DNA of 64,000 bases. It comes from Alkaliflexus imshenetskii DSM 15055. Lineage in GTDB: Bacteria > Bacteroidota > Bacteroidia > Bacteroidales > Marinilabiliaceae. The notes beneath the pieces are model-generated. The model was not told the DNA's origin, made no database searches, and saw only the letters and a program-made list of their open reading frames with translations. Location: assembly GCF_000517065.1 (NCBI RefSeq), contig NZ_KI912105.1, positions 398,396 through 462,395 on the forward strand, in the 5' to 3' direction. Below are positions 55,063-64,000 of the stretch, in pieces (positions within the stretch are counted from its first letter, which is position 1; each line of letters begins with the position of its first letter). Position numbers and translations under genes: made by a program.

Positions 55063-55637
55063 AATAAAGAGTTAATCATCATAAAATTTCAGACTCTGAC
55101 AAATGATATGGCAAAATAAAGAATGTTTGGCCAGAAATAAAACCCATGCCATAGCTACTGCAGGAATATTTACATCGAACCATATCCAACTTAGAAAAAT
55201 CTATTGGTAAAACTTTAAATGGTAACAAGATTAAAACCTTGTAAGACTGATTGTATCATACAGAAGCAAAACACATTGGAAGTCACAGACAACCGAAAAT
55301 TCCAATGTGAATATTTTAACCATGGTATATCAAAAAGCCTGGACGAAAAATCTGGTGATTCCTGAGAAATAAAGCACCATTACCTGATATAATGAAATTG
55401 TTGCAACGTTTTAAAAAAACTGCATCCTATAAAAAGGAATGATATTTGTTTACATCATTACACAACATTTAACCTAAATTGACGTTTTTAGTGAACCAAT
55501 AGAGTCAAAGTTCGTTTTAATATCCGGAATCAGCATAGCAAGGATTGTCCAGTGCATTTATGGCAAATCGCTAAGATCTAACCGGCAAGGTATTATGGTA
55601 CACTCAAAACTTAAATGCAACCATAATTGTCGAACAA
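55063..55637. other. Intergenic region, 575 bp
   Basis: AT-rich with no supported gene, repeat or RNA. Promoters for lysO (minus) and for the small ORF at 55638 may lie here. Confidence 0.4.
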
Positions 55638-55970
55638 ATGGATGAGATAAAAATATTTAAGGTCCTGGCTTATCTTCTAATAATTGTAATTATAGCTCTG
55701 TGCAACTCAGGAAAAGACAGCACTCCTCCTGCTTTACTTGATATGAATGAGTCGATATACCCACTTGATTATAACAAAACATTAAAAGCCGGCAGAGAGC
55801 CGGTTTCAACGCACTCCCTCCATGCACATCATAAAGATAGTACGCATCAATTGAACCATTCAATGCTGAAAAATCTTTATAGCCCCTCCCCGTCAGATTC
55901 TACAATGCAATTTATCATCACGCTTCAGCATCTTTCCTCCCCTGTTTCCATATTAAATTACCCACAATAA
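55638..55970 (+). CDS. Small putative exported/membrane-anchored protein
   Basis: 110 residues. A hydrophobic N-terminus (VLAYLLIIVIIALC) could be a signal anchor or lipoprotein-like signal, followed by a Ser/Pro/His-rich, low-complexity tail with no recognisable domain. It is isolated, with no convincing promoter. It may be a real small envelope protein or a chance ORF. Confidence 0.35.
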   Translation: MDEIKIFKVLAYLLIIVIIALCNSGKDSTPPALLDMNESIYPLDYNKTLKAGREPVSTHSLHAHHKDSTHQLNHSMLKNLYSPSPSDSTMQFIITLQHLSSPVSILNYPQ

Positions 55971-56098
55971 AATCTGATCCGGTCTGCATTTATCTTAAAC
56001 TGGAAAATAGTAATAAAGCTATAATAGTAAAGAATCAAAATGCCATAGCAATTAATCTCCACGTTGAAAAAATAATAAGACCAAAATTTAAGCTATAA

Positions 56099-57811
56099 TT
56101 AATATTTTGGTGGATTTTCATCGGGAAATCTGTCTGCATACTCCTGCCAAAAACTCTTGACTTCACGTTTCACCTCCTTATGCAAGGCTAATAGTCCAAT
56201 CAAGTTTGGAATGGTCATCAGTGCAATTGTAATTCCGGAGAGAACCCAAATAATAGAAGTATCAACAAATGAAGCAAAGAAAAACCCGATCACATAAAGG
56301 ATTTTATAATAGATGATTGATTTAATGCCAAATAAGTAGGTCATTGCGCGTCCGCCATAATAGCTCCACGAAATAGCAGTGGAAAAAGCGAAAAGCAAAA
56401 GTCCAATAGAAACAATATATTTTCCGTATTCGCCGAGCCAACTGCGCGAGAAAGCTATGGTTGTAAGTGGGGCACTGTGCATAAGAGATTCACCAAAAAT
56501 CCGGATATTGTCGCTCTGAGTAATTCGACCTCTTACCACTTGTAGCTCACCGGTAAAAGGAGAGCCTCCTTGTGCAACCTGAACATTTTCAGCCAGCGAA
56601 CGGGAATGAATCATACTGATTTCATCTACAATTCGGCCATTATCGACAGAAAGGGTACCATTAAACAGAGGCAATGAGTTTTTACCATGTACATGATTAA
56701 ATAGTTTTGCGCGTCCATCTTCAGAAGTATCGTCATAAATTCCGTGTACAACTTCCAAATCGGCCATTTGAAACCTATTTTCATGCTTTTCCATCCAAAC
56801 CCCTGAAGCGAGAAGCGTCATACCGGTAAGCATACAAATGATGATTGTATCAATAAAAGGCTCGAGCAATGCCACAAGACCTTCGGATACAGGCTCATGT
56901 GCACGAGCGGCGGCATGAGCAATGGGCGCAGAACCCTGACCGGCTTCATTGGAGAACAATCCTCTGTTAACGCCTCGATTAAAGGCAAATGCCACACTCG
57001 CTCCCAGAAAACCACCTGTGGCCGATGCTCCGGTAAAGACATCTGAAATTACTGCTACCAATGAAGGAAGTATATTTTCATAATTGTAACAGATAACCAG
57101 CATTGCCCCAACAAAATAGATTATGGCCATAACGGGCACCAAAGTCTGTGTCACCTTAGCAATGCGCTTAATGCCACCTACAATTACAAACGCCAACAAT
57201 ACCGACAGTATGGCACCTGTGACCACATGTGGAATGGAAAAAGTTTCCCACATGGAGTTGGATATGCTATTGATTTGCGGCAGATTACCTGTACCAAACG
57301 AAGAAAGAATGGTGGCCACAGCAAACAGCACAGCCATCCATTTCCCGACGTTCAACCACTTACCTGATGAAAGTTTGATATTCAACCGAGATTTCATGTA
57401 ATACATTGGCCCACCGGCAATGGAGCCATCCGAAGCCTTCTCTCGATATTTATGTGATAGCGTTACTTCCACAAACTTGGTTGTCATACCAATCATCGCC
57501 GTCATCAGCATCCAAAACAGTGCAGCAGGCCCCCCCAAATGCACGGCAAGCGCCACACCGGCAATGTTTCCGGTACCAACGGTGCCCGATAAGGCGGTTG
57601 TCAATGCCTGAAAATGGCTGGTATCTCCCTCATCACCCTCTCTGTCGAACTTTCCGCGAACAATTTTCAGCGCATACTTAAAAAAACGAATTTGCGGAAA
57701 AACAAGATAAACAGTAAAAAAAAGACCTGTACCTAAAAGAAGGTAAACAAACCATTGGGAGCCTCCTATATAAGCATCCAGAAAAGAAAGAAAATCGCTG
57801 ACTCGTTGCAT
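56099..57811 (-). CDS. Alanine/glycine:cation symporter (AGCS family)
   Basis: I start at the ATG at 57811 (570 residues, MQRVSDFLSFLD). Motifs of sodium:alanine symporters are present: GDTSHFQALTTALSGTVGTGNIAGVA, ALFWMLMTAMIGMTTKFVEVTL, RGLFSNEAGQGSAPIAHAAA, and GRAMTYLFG. A non-membrane insert of about 100 residues (LEVVHGIYDDTSEDG... to ...GESLMHS) lies before the last helices; it may be a soluble loop. It is monocistronic. Confidence 0.92.
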   Translation of the reverse strand: MQRVSDFLSFLDAYIGGSQWFVYLLLGTGLFFTVYLVFPQIRFFKYALKIVRGKFDREGDEGDTSHFQALTTALSGTVGTGNIAGVALAVHLGGPAALFWMLMTAMIGMTTKFVEVTLSHKYREKASDGSIAGGPMYYMKSRLNIKLSSGKWLNVGKWMAVLFAVATILSSFGTGNLPQINSISNSMWETFSIPHVVTGAILSVLLAFVIVGGIKRIAKVTQTLVPVMAIIYFVGAMLVICYNYENILPSLVAVISDVFTGASATGGFLGASVAFAFNRGVNRGLFSNEAGQGSAPIAHAAARAHEPVSEGLVALLEPFIDTIIICMLTGMTLLASGVWMEKHENRFQMADLEVVHGIYDDTSEDGRAKLFNHVHGKNSLPLFNGTLSVDNGRIVDEISMIHSRSLAENVQVAQGGSPFTGELQVVRGRITQSDNIRIFGESLMHSAPLTTIAFSRSWLGEYGKYIVSIGLLLFAFSTAISWSYYGGRAMTYLFGIKSIIYYKILYVIGFFFASFVDTSIIWVLSGITIALMTIPNLIGLLALHKEVKREVKSFWQEYADRFPDENPPKY

Positions 57812-58180
57812 AGAAACCAATTTAGACGAATAAAAACAAACACATCCTGACCTTGCATTGTAAAACAAAACAATAAGCAGAATCATCAATATGGAAGCAG
57901 TAAATCACTAAATACCATCAATAGATTTCAAATATATAATAAAAATAGAGATATACTCACATTTTATTACATAAGAGCGCGCAAACAGGGGAAGACAGAA
58001 CGGGGAATTACTCAATTCATAGTGTGCTTACCTGTAATATTTTAATCAGAGAGACTCTTGAAACTTAAACTGAGAGACAAAATATATGTAAAAATCAGTT
58101 CAATAGAATGGAATGCACCAATTCATCATAAAACCTTAACTATTATGCCCTTCGCAAAGATTTCCGGCAATAAATAAGCA
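57812..58180. other. Intergenic region, 369 bp
   Basis: AT-rich, no gene seen. A short minus-strand ORF at 58126-58326 is a shadow of the glycosyltransferase gene. Confidence 0.4.
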
Positions 58181-59356
58181 CTAATCATGGAGAGAAAACA
58201 GTGGCGTATTGGTGGATGCTGAAAGCGGAAAAAAAAGTTCATTACGATCGGGTGAGAGCCACAAAAAGCCTTTATAACGATTTTGAGATTTTTCAACCAT
58301 GTCGATTGCTTGTGACGGGGCAACACTGCTTAAATCTATAACGGCGAAGACAGAATTCGGAAATACAGTCAAACCTTCTGTTGAAGGACAGACCACACTA
58401 TGCTTTAGAGGCGCAAAAGACTGTAATTCAGGAATTAAATCATTTGAAAGAACCGTATAACGATCAATCCTTGGAATATTTATTTGTTTAAACCGACCCA
58501 TTTTAAGTAGGCTGGCTAACCAACTTACACCTATCATCATATACGTTAAGCCATTGATAAGGTGCTTAAGCAAGATTTCGCGTTTCCGCTTAAAATGCAG
58601 ATTGTAAAAAATCCGCATGGCAGAATAGAAGATTTTTAAATAACGATAATTCTTCAAGGTGCTTTCACCTTTGAAATGCACAATGACTATGGAAGGATTG
58701 TAAACTACCCGATATCCGGCTTGTTTAATGCGCCAGGAGAAATCGATATCCTCTCCATACATAAAAAAAAGCTCGTTAAATCCACCACAGCGCTTAGCAA
58801 CGTCAGCGCGAACCACCATGAAAGCACCTGCTAACACATCAATATCATGCGCTTCATCAGGAGAAAGATGCCCCAAATAGTAACCTGAAAACAGAGCCGA
58901 TTTAGGAAAAAGGGCCGTTAATCCTGTAAGGCGGAAGGCAGAGCGCCACAACGTAGGCAGCCCTCTTTTTGATTCTGGCAAAAACAAGCCATTGCCATCC
59001 AACATTTTCACACCCATTGCGCCGCAATCGGGATTAGCCAGCATATACTCCAATACATTGTCGACCATACGCTCAGATACAATGGTATCCGGATTAAGAA
59101 ACACAAAATAATCTCCCTTAGCAACAGCTATCCCCTGGTTACAGGCTCTTCCAAAGCCAACATTTTCGTTATTGGCCAGCAGCACCACATTTGGATATTG
59201 AGAATTGAGAAAGCCTAACACATCTTCGCTGCTGTTGTTGTCGATCACAATAACCTCAAACTTCTCAGAACTGTTCTGCATCAACGAATGCAAACAAAGC
59301 TTAAGAAAAGCCAGAGAGTTATAACTCACTATAATTACTGACAAATGTGGCATCAA
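58181..59356 (-). CDS. Glycosyltransferase family 2 with C-terminal extension
   Basis: 391 residues. The GT-A fold has SVIIVSYNSLAFLKLC, VIVIDNNSSEDV, and GDYFVFLNPDTIVSERM, then MYGEDIDFSWRIKQAGYRVVY. This type often builds rhamnose-containing envelope polysaccharides. After about residue 265 a hydrophobic segment and roughly 110 residues remain; they look like a separate Rossmann-like or regulatory domain that I cannot name. It ends an apparent run of minus-strand genes from the helicase. Confidence 0.82.
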   Translation of the reverse strand: MMPHLSVIIVSYNSLAFLKLCLHSLMQNSSEKFEVIVIDNNSSEDVLGFLNSQYPNVVLLANNENVGFGRACNQGIAVAKGDYFVFLNPDTIVSERMVDNVLEYMLANPDCGAMGVKMLDGNGLFLPESKRGLPTLWRSAFRLTGLTALFPKSALFSGYYLGHLSPDEAHDIDVLAGAFMVVRADVAKRCGGFNELFFMYGEDIDFSWRIKQAGYRVVYNPSIVIVHFKGESTLKNYRYLKIFYSAMRIFYNLHFKRKREILLKHLINGLTYMMIGVSWLASLLKMGRFKQINIPRIDRYTVLSNDLIPELQSFAPLKHSVVCPSTEGLTVFPNSVFAVIDLSSVAPSQAIDMVEKSQNRYKGFLWLSPDRNELFFPLSASTNTPLFSLHD

Positions 59357-59462
59357 AGAGATCTTAATCGTGAACGTACTTGATATGGATAATCATTATA
59401 CTCATTAAAGTAATAACGGAAAAATTCACCAGAATTGTAGAAAGGATGAGATAAAAAATGCG

Positions 59463-60767
59463 TTAGCGCTGTTTGCGTTTGATTACGGTATTCGTAACCC
59501 AAAAAATCAGTGACAAAACCATTAAAAACAGGCTCATCCCAATCAGTTCCGCCTTTTCAAGATTAGACAAAAACCAGAGAATGATCAAAACTGATATCAT
59601 CGGAATTACAACACCACCGGGAACCCTAAAAGCGCCTTTGGATCTGGTTGAGATTTTGCGCAATCGAAGTACCGAAAATGCCACACCCATATATACGAGC
59701 AAAATAGATGCACCGGAGATGATTGCCAACTGACGAAATCCACCAAAAATTGCCATCGACAGGCCGATGCCTGCATAAACCGCAATAGCCATATAAGGTG
59801 TTGCAAATTTTTTATGAACTCTGGCAAGTAAGGGAAAAGGTATAACTTTATCACGTGCAGCGCCAAAGAGCACACGTGGCATGCTCAACAATTCACCACT
59901 CATATATCCAAACATCGACACCGCAGCACCTGCTGTCATAATTGCAAGCCCCCATGGACCAAATACATGCTGTGCCACTTCAACGAGCGGCGCGTCACTA
60001 AACGCTGGCAAAGAAGAGCCCAAAACGCCTTGCGCTACGGTCTGTATAAGTATATAAAGCGTGAGAATGCCCAAAATGGCAATGAAAATGGCACGCGGAA
60101 TGGTGCGTTGCGGATGCTGAACCTCACCGCTCACGGCAAGAGCCGATTCTCCGCCCTGAAAAGCAAAAAACAGGATTAGCGCCATCTGACCAATCCCAGT
60201 GATGGAAGGCGTAGTATCCCACTTAAGATTATCTATTGACACATCGGCCCAGCCAATAATAACCAACAGTAACAACGGTGATAGTTTGGCAATGGTGGTG
60301 ATTTTTATAAGACCTATGCCACGTTTTACGCCCCTGATGTTGATGGCGGCAAGTAGGCCAAACACAACAACAAAAAACAATATGCGTATCACAGGTATGG
60401 CAAACACCGGAAAAATACGAGCCAGAAGATCGACCAAAGCATTGGCCACTGCGGCGTCGGCAGCCACGCAGGAACCAATAAAAAGTGCGGAAGTAACGAA
60501 ACCGGCATATCTTCCAAAAGCGGCCTCAATATAGGCATAAGCTCCACCGGAAGAAGTCACGATGCTGCCCGCTTCGGCAAAACAGAGCATTATTAGAATC
60601 ACCAAAATGCCACAAAACAGATATGCAAGGATGCTGGCAGCACCAAGTCCAGCAGCCACAATGGCCGGCAGCACAAAAATTCCGGCACCTACTATTATAT
60701 TGATGATGTTGGCACTCAGCCCCCATACCCCTATCTCGCGTTTTAATCCTTCGTTGGTACTCTCCAT
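59463..60767 (-). CDS. APC-superfamily amino acid permease
   Basis: 434 residues, about twelve transmembrane helices. The N-terminal motif IINIIVGAGIFVLPAIV and the FFAFQGGESALAVSGEVQHPQRTIPRAI segment identify the APC family. It probably imports or exchanges an amino acid; the substrate cannot be told. It follows tex by 15 bp, so they are likely cotranscribed. Confidence 0.87.
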   Translation of the reverse strand: MESTNEGLKREIGVWGLSANIINIIVGAGIFVLPAIVAAGLGAASILAYLFCGILVILIMLCFAEAGSIVTSSGGAYAYIEAAFGRYAGFVTSALFIGSCVAADAAVANALVDLLARIFPVFAIPVIRILFFVVVFGLLAAINIRGVKRGIGLIKITTIAKLSPLLLLVIIGWADVSIDNLKWDTTPSITGIGQMALILFFAFQGGESALAVSGEVQHPQRTIPRAIFIAILGILTLYILIQTVAQGVLGSSLPAFSDAPLVEVAQHVFGPWGLAIMTAGAAVSMFGYMSGELLSMPRVLFGAARDKVIPFPLLARVHKKFATPYMAIAVYAGIGLSMAIFGGFRQLAIISGASILLVYMGVAFSVLRLRKISTRSKGAFRVPGGVVIPMISVLIILWFLSNLEKAELIGMSLFLMVLSLIFWVTNTVIKRKQR

Positions 60768-60782
60768 GCAAACTGTTTTTGG

Positions 60783-62906
60783 CTACGCAAGTTTCATAGT
60801 TAGCTGAACTCTTTTACGAGCCACATCCACTTCAAGAACCTTAACCTGAACATGTTGATGCAGAGAAACAACCTCGTTGGGGTCAGAAACATATCTGTCG
60901 GCAAGCTGACTGATGTGCACGAGTCCATCCTGCTTAACACCCACATCCACAAAAGCCCCAAAGTTGGTAATATTTGTAACGATGCCCGGAAGCACCATGC
61001 CCTGACGCAAATCTTCAATCGTGCGTACATCGGGTGAAAACTCAAAAACTTTGATGATTCGGCGCGGATCACGGCCTGGCTTCTCAAGTTCCGAAATGAT
61101 ATCAGTTAAGGTAGGCATTCCAACCTTATCGGTCACATATTTTTTGAGGTCAATACGCTGTCGGAGTGCCTTATCGTTTATTAAATCAGACACACTACAG
61201 TTTAAATCTTTGGCCATCTGTTCCACTATAGGATAAGACTCAGGGTGCACGGCTGAGTTGTCCAACGGATTCTTGGCGCCGCTGATGCGCAAGAATCCTG
61301 CACACTGTTCAAACGCTTTGGCACCCAACCGCGGCACTTTGGTCAACGCTTTGCGTGAGCTAAAGGGGCCATTTTCAGCTCTGAACTCCACAATGTTTTT
61401 TGCCAATTGGGGACCAAGACCAGAAACGTAAGTAAGTAAATGCTGACTTGCGGTGTTTAACTCCACACCCACCAGATTCACACATGACTCTACTACCTGA
61501 TCGAGCGATGATTTCAAGTTGTTTTGATCCACATCGTGCTGGTATTGCCCCACACCTATTGATTTGGGATCAATCTTCACAAGCTCTGCAAGCGGATCCA
61601 TCAAACGTCGGCCAATGGAGACAGCACCGCGCACTGTCACATCATAATCGGGAAATTCATCACGAGCTGTTTTGCTGGCACTGTAAACCGATGCGCCATC
61701 CTCACTCACCACAAACACCTGCAAATCTCGGTTGAAACGGATGTTACGGATAAAAGATTCTGTTTCGCGCGAGGCGGTTCCATTACCAATGGCAATGGCC
61801 TCAATCTTATATGCTTCTACCAGTGAATCAATTTTTTTGTATGCCTGCTTGGTATCGTTTTGTGGCGGATGCGGATATATGGTTTCGTTGTGCAGCAAGT
61901 TTCCTTGTGCATCGATACAAACCACCTTACACCCGGTTCGAAATCCGGGGTCAATCGCCAGCACCCGCTTCTGCCCCAAAGGCGGTGATAACAACAACTG
62001 ACGCAGGTTGGCCGCAAATACCCGAATGGCTTCTGATTCGGCTTTCTCACGAACAGCACTACCGACTTCATTCTCGATTGATGGCGCCAACAAACGCTTA
62101 TAAGCATCCTCCACAGCCATCTCCACCTGCTCAGCGGCAGCATTTCGACCTTTCACAAACAAACGCTCCAGACGCTCCACGGCCTCATCGGCATCCGGAG
62201 AGACAGATACTTTAAGAAATCCCTCCTTCTCGCCACGGCGCATTGCCAAAAGACGGTGAGACGGGCATCGTTTGATGGGCTCAGAAAAATCGAAGTAGTC
62301 CCGATACTTGGCAGCCTCCTCCTCTTTTCCTTTCACCAGTTTGGAAGAAATAACAGCCTGGCGTTCAAACAAAATCCTTGTTACCTCACGGGCTTTCAGA
62401 TCCTCATTGACTCTTTCGGCAATGATATCACGTGCACCCTGCAGAGCCTCCTCCACGTTGGGTACCTCATCGGTAAGAAACGCCACTGCACGGTTCTCCA
62501 CATCTCTTTCCTGCTGTAACATAATGATGTCAGCAAGAGGTTCCAGTCCGCGCTCTTTAGCTTTTACAGCTCGTGTTTTTCGCTTTGGTTTATATGGAAG
62601 GTACAAATCTTCAAGTTCATTGGCATCCCATGTGCCTTCAATTTTCTTTCTTAGTTCATCGGTCAACAATCCCTGTTCCTCAATGGTTGAAAGGATGGTT
62701 TCCCTTCTCTTCTGTATATCCTGTAGTTTAGCGTAACGTTCTTTTATGTTGCCAATCTCAACCTCGTCAAGGCTGCCTGTCATCTCTTTTCGATATCGGC
62801 TAATAAACGGAATGGTTGCACCCTCGTCGAGCAGCGATATGGTATTGACAACCTGTTTGAGTGAAATATTTAACTCTGTTGAAATTAAAAGTGCGTAATT
62901 CTGCAT
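60783..62906 (-). CDS. tex: Tex, S1-domain RNA-binding transcription accessory protein
   Basis: I use the ATG at 62906 (707 residues, MQNYALLISTEL); a TTG 12 bp upstream is the only longer choice. The N-terminal helical part (TIPFISRYRKEMTGSLDE), the YqgF-like core (VLAIDPGFRTGCKVVCID, AIGNGTASRET, GVGQYQHDV), HhH repeats, and a C-terminal S1 domain (GIVTNITNFGAFVDVGVKQDGLVHISQLAD) are all present. It assists RNA polymerase and RNA processing. It lies downstream of a DEAD-box helicase by 43 bp. Confidence 0.96.
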   Translation of the reverse strand: MQNYALLISTELNISLKQVVNTISLLDEGATIPFISRYRKEMTGSLDEVEIGNIKERYAKLQDIQKRRETILSTIEEQGLLTDELRKKIEGTWDANELEDLYLPYKPKRKTRAVKAKERGLEPLADIIMLQQERDVENRAVAFLTDEVPNVEEALQGARDIIAERVNEDLKAREVTRILFERQAVISSKLVKGKEEEAAKYRDYFDFSEPIKRCPSHRLLAMRRGEKEGFLKVSVSPDADEAVERLERLFVKGRNAAAEQVEMAVEDAYKRLLAPSIENEVGSAVREKAESEAIRVFAANLRQLLLSPPLGQKRVLAIDPGFRTGCKVVCIDAQGNLLHNETIYPHPPQNDTKQAYKKIDSLVEAYKIEAIAIGNGTASRETESFIRNIRFNRDLQVFVVSEDGASVYSASKTARDEFPDYDVTVRGAVSIGRRLMDPLAELVKIDPKSIGVGQYQHDVDQNNLKSSLDQVVESCVNLVGVELNTASQHLLTYVSGLGPQLAKNIVEFRAENGPFSSRKALTKVPRLGAKAFEQCAGFLRISGAKNPLDNSAVHPESYPIVEQMAKDLNCSVSDLINDKALRQRIDLKKYVTDKVGMPTLTDIISELEKPGRDPRRIIKVFEFSPDVRTIEDLRQGMVLPGIVTNITNFGAFVDVGVKQDGLVHISQLADRYVSDPNEVVSLHQHVQVKVLEVDVARKRVQLTMKLA

Positions 62907-62949
62907 GTTTAAAGACAATTAACGTGACCCACCATCGGGATGAAAAAAA

Positions 62950-64000
62950 TTAATGCGACGCTCTTCCGTTGCCCTTTTTACGTGAAAACTGCTTTTTACC
63001 TCCGCCACCTTGCCTGAAGGGTTTACGTTTGCGTGACAAATCCGGGTTGTACTCCGGCCCCGGGTCAAAATCTGCCGGCAAAGGAGCTTTGTAAACAGTT
63101 GTTTCGATCAACTTCTCAATGAGCGCAAACTTCTCCTGCTCCTTATCGTTTATGAAGGTAAGCGCCACACCTGTTGATTTGGCCCTTGCTGTGCGACCCA
63201 CTCTGTGCACATAATCTTCTGCATCGCCCGGCACATCGTAATTGATAACCAAATCGATGCCATCTACATCAATTCCTCTGGCGATGATATCTGTAGCAAC
63301 GAGGATTTGTGTTTTCCGATTACGGAAATTTAGCATTACTGCTTCCCGTTCAGCCTGTTCCAAGTCGGAATGAATAGCCTCTGCAGGCATACCTGCCTGG
63401 CGTAGCGATTTGTGAATCTCCTTTACTTTAAGTTTTGTAGATGAGAATATCACCACACTTGTTAAATCTTTCCCCTGAATAAGCGACTTAATGAGTGGAA
63501 TCTTTTGAGTATCATAAACAAGATAAGCTGCTTGCAGAATACCTTCGGCAGGCTTGGATATGGAGATACTAATCTCTTGTGGGTTATTAAGCAACTTCTG
63601 CGACAAATGTCTGATTTTTGGTGGCATAGTAGCCGAAAAGAGCAGTGTTTGACGCGCGGTAGGTAATGTTTTCACAATCTGCATGATGTCATCATGAAAA
63701 CCCATATCAAGCATACGATCGGCCTCATCCAGAATCAGATGCTTCAGGTTCAGAAACTTGAAGTAATCCATGGTGAGGTGTTGAATTAACCTTCCCGGCG
63801 TGGCAACTACCACGTTGGCACCAGAGATAAGGGCTTTTTTCTGCTGCTCCCAGAGTCCGGCGTCGTTGCCGCCATACACAGCAACTGAGGTAACCGGCAA
63901 AAAATACGAAAAACCCTGTAATTGCTGGTCAATCTGAATGGCAAGTTCACGTGTTGGTACTAGTACAAGGGTGGTTGTGTTCTCCCCAGTTGCGTCAATC
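62950..64000 (-). CDS. DEAD-box RNA helicase, RhlE-like (5' end outside window)
   Basis: The frame stays open to the window end, so the N-terminus is missing. Visible are motif Ia (PTRELAIQI), the DEAD box in HLILDEADRMLDMGF, SAT in LFSATMPPKIRHL, ATDIIARGIDVDGIDLVINYDVP, and HRVGRTARA. The basic Gly/Lys-rich tail (FRQGGGGKKQFSRKKGN) suits RNA binding and is typical of RhlE-type proteins in Bacteroidota. It likely unwinds RNA in ribosome assembly or decay. Confidence 0.92.
   Translation of the reverse strand, partial: IDATGENTTTLVLVPTRELAIQIDQQLQGFSYFLPVTSVAVYGGNDAGLWEQQKKALISGANVVVATPGRLIQHLTMDYFKFLNLKHLILDEADRMLDMGFHDDIMQIVKTLPTARQTLLFSATMPPKIRHLSQKLLNNPQEISISISKPAEGILQAAYLVYDTQKIPLIKSLIQGKDLTSVVIFSSTKLKVKEIHKSLRQAGMPAEAIHSDLEQAEREAVMLNFRNRKTQILVATDIIARGIDVDGIDLVINYDVPGDAEDYVHRVGRTARAKSTGVALTFINDKEQEKFALIEKLIETTVYKAPLPADFDPGPEYNPDLSRKRKPFRQGGGGKKQFSRKKGNGRASH

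Noticed and set aside
57812-57889. 26-residue N-terminal extension of the alanine symporter
   Set aside because: The family begins close to the ATG at 57811 (MQRVSDFLSFLD); the extension is AT-driven.

Overview
This window looks like a chromosomal stretch from a Bacteroidota member, most plausibly a free-living Bacteroidales/Marinilabiliales-type bacterium. The evidence is: secreted proteins with type IX secretion (T9SS) C-terminal sorting domains, a TonB-dependent receptor, a hybrid two-component regulator with an AraC output, a C10 protease, a large alpha-2-macroglobulin, and promoters with the Bacteroidota pattern TTTG-N19-TAnnTTTG (clear at 36503-36533 and 42582-42612). No rRNA, tRNA, CRISPR array, insertion sequence or prophage was recognised. 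Most of the window is housekeeping or envelope genes in short operons. Species assignment is inference.

Layout. 1-1.5 kb: the end of a T9SS-secreted protein and a small secreted beta-sandwich protein, each followed by an intrinsic terminator. 1.5-5.9 kb (minus): dinB (Pol IV) and a dnaE2-like polymerase, separated by an unusual array of 8-nt repeats. 6.1-9.0 kb: a LytS/LytTR two-component pair. 9.2-12.3 kb: a secreted C10 protease and an in-frame orphan ORF. 12.5-13.6 kb: an internally deleted SulP permease gene and a hemolysin III family gene. 13.6-18.1 kb (minus): porin, thioredoxin-like lipoprotein, MetY and OsmC. 18.7-22.5 kb: a FemAB-like acyltransferase, a NarL-type regulator and an aminotransferase, with a nested palindrome at 20751-20822. 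22.6-29.3 kb: hflKC, then a trehalose pair (fused OtsA-OtsB and a divergent GH15 enzyme).

29.3-36.3 kb (minus): a TPR protein and an alpha-2-macroglobulin that has lost its thioester cysteine. 36.5-42.2 kb: a TonB receptor/FecBCD-type ABC importer/methyltransferase operon with a consensus promoter and an 18-bp palindrome. 42.6-45.2 kb: a HlyD-like membrane fusion protein, a VTC-type polyphosphate polymerase and DUF4956, from one consensus promoter. 45.2-46.7 kb (minus): a pterin operon (FolM-like, FolX/FolB-like, short FolK). 47.1-50.6 kb: a short hybrid two-component regulator without the usual periplasmic sensor, a secreted peroxiredoxin and a free-methionine-sulfoxide reductase. 50.9-55.1 kb: an ECF sigma factor, a second sulfhydrylase-type PLP enzyme, PPK2 and a split LysO exporter. 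56-64 kb (minus): an alanine symporter, a glycosyltransferase, an APC permease, Tex and a DEAD-box helicase running off the window.

Themes. Oxidative-stress and sulfur genes recur (OsmC, two MetY-like enzymes, peroxiredoxin, fRMsr, thioredoxin-like lipoprotein). Two polyphosphate-linked loci occur (VTC polymerase and PPK2). The most unusual items are the membrane fusion protein/VTC/DUF4956 cassette, the nested palindrome, the collapsed SulP gene, the 8-nt array between two lesion-bypass polymerase genes, and the promoter-operator ahead of the metal/cofactor uptake operon.
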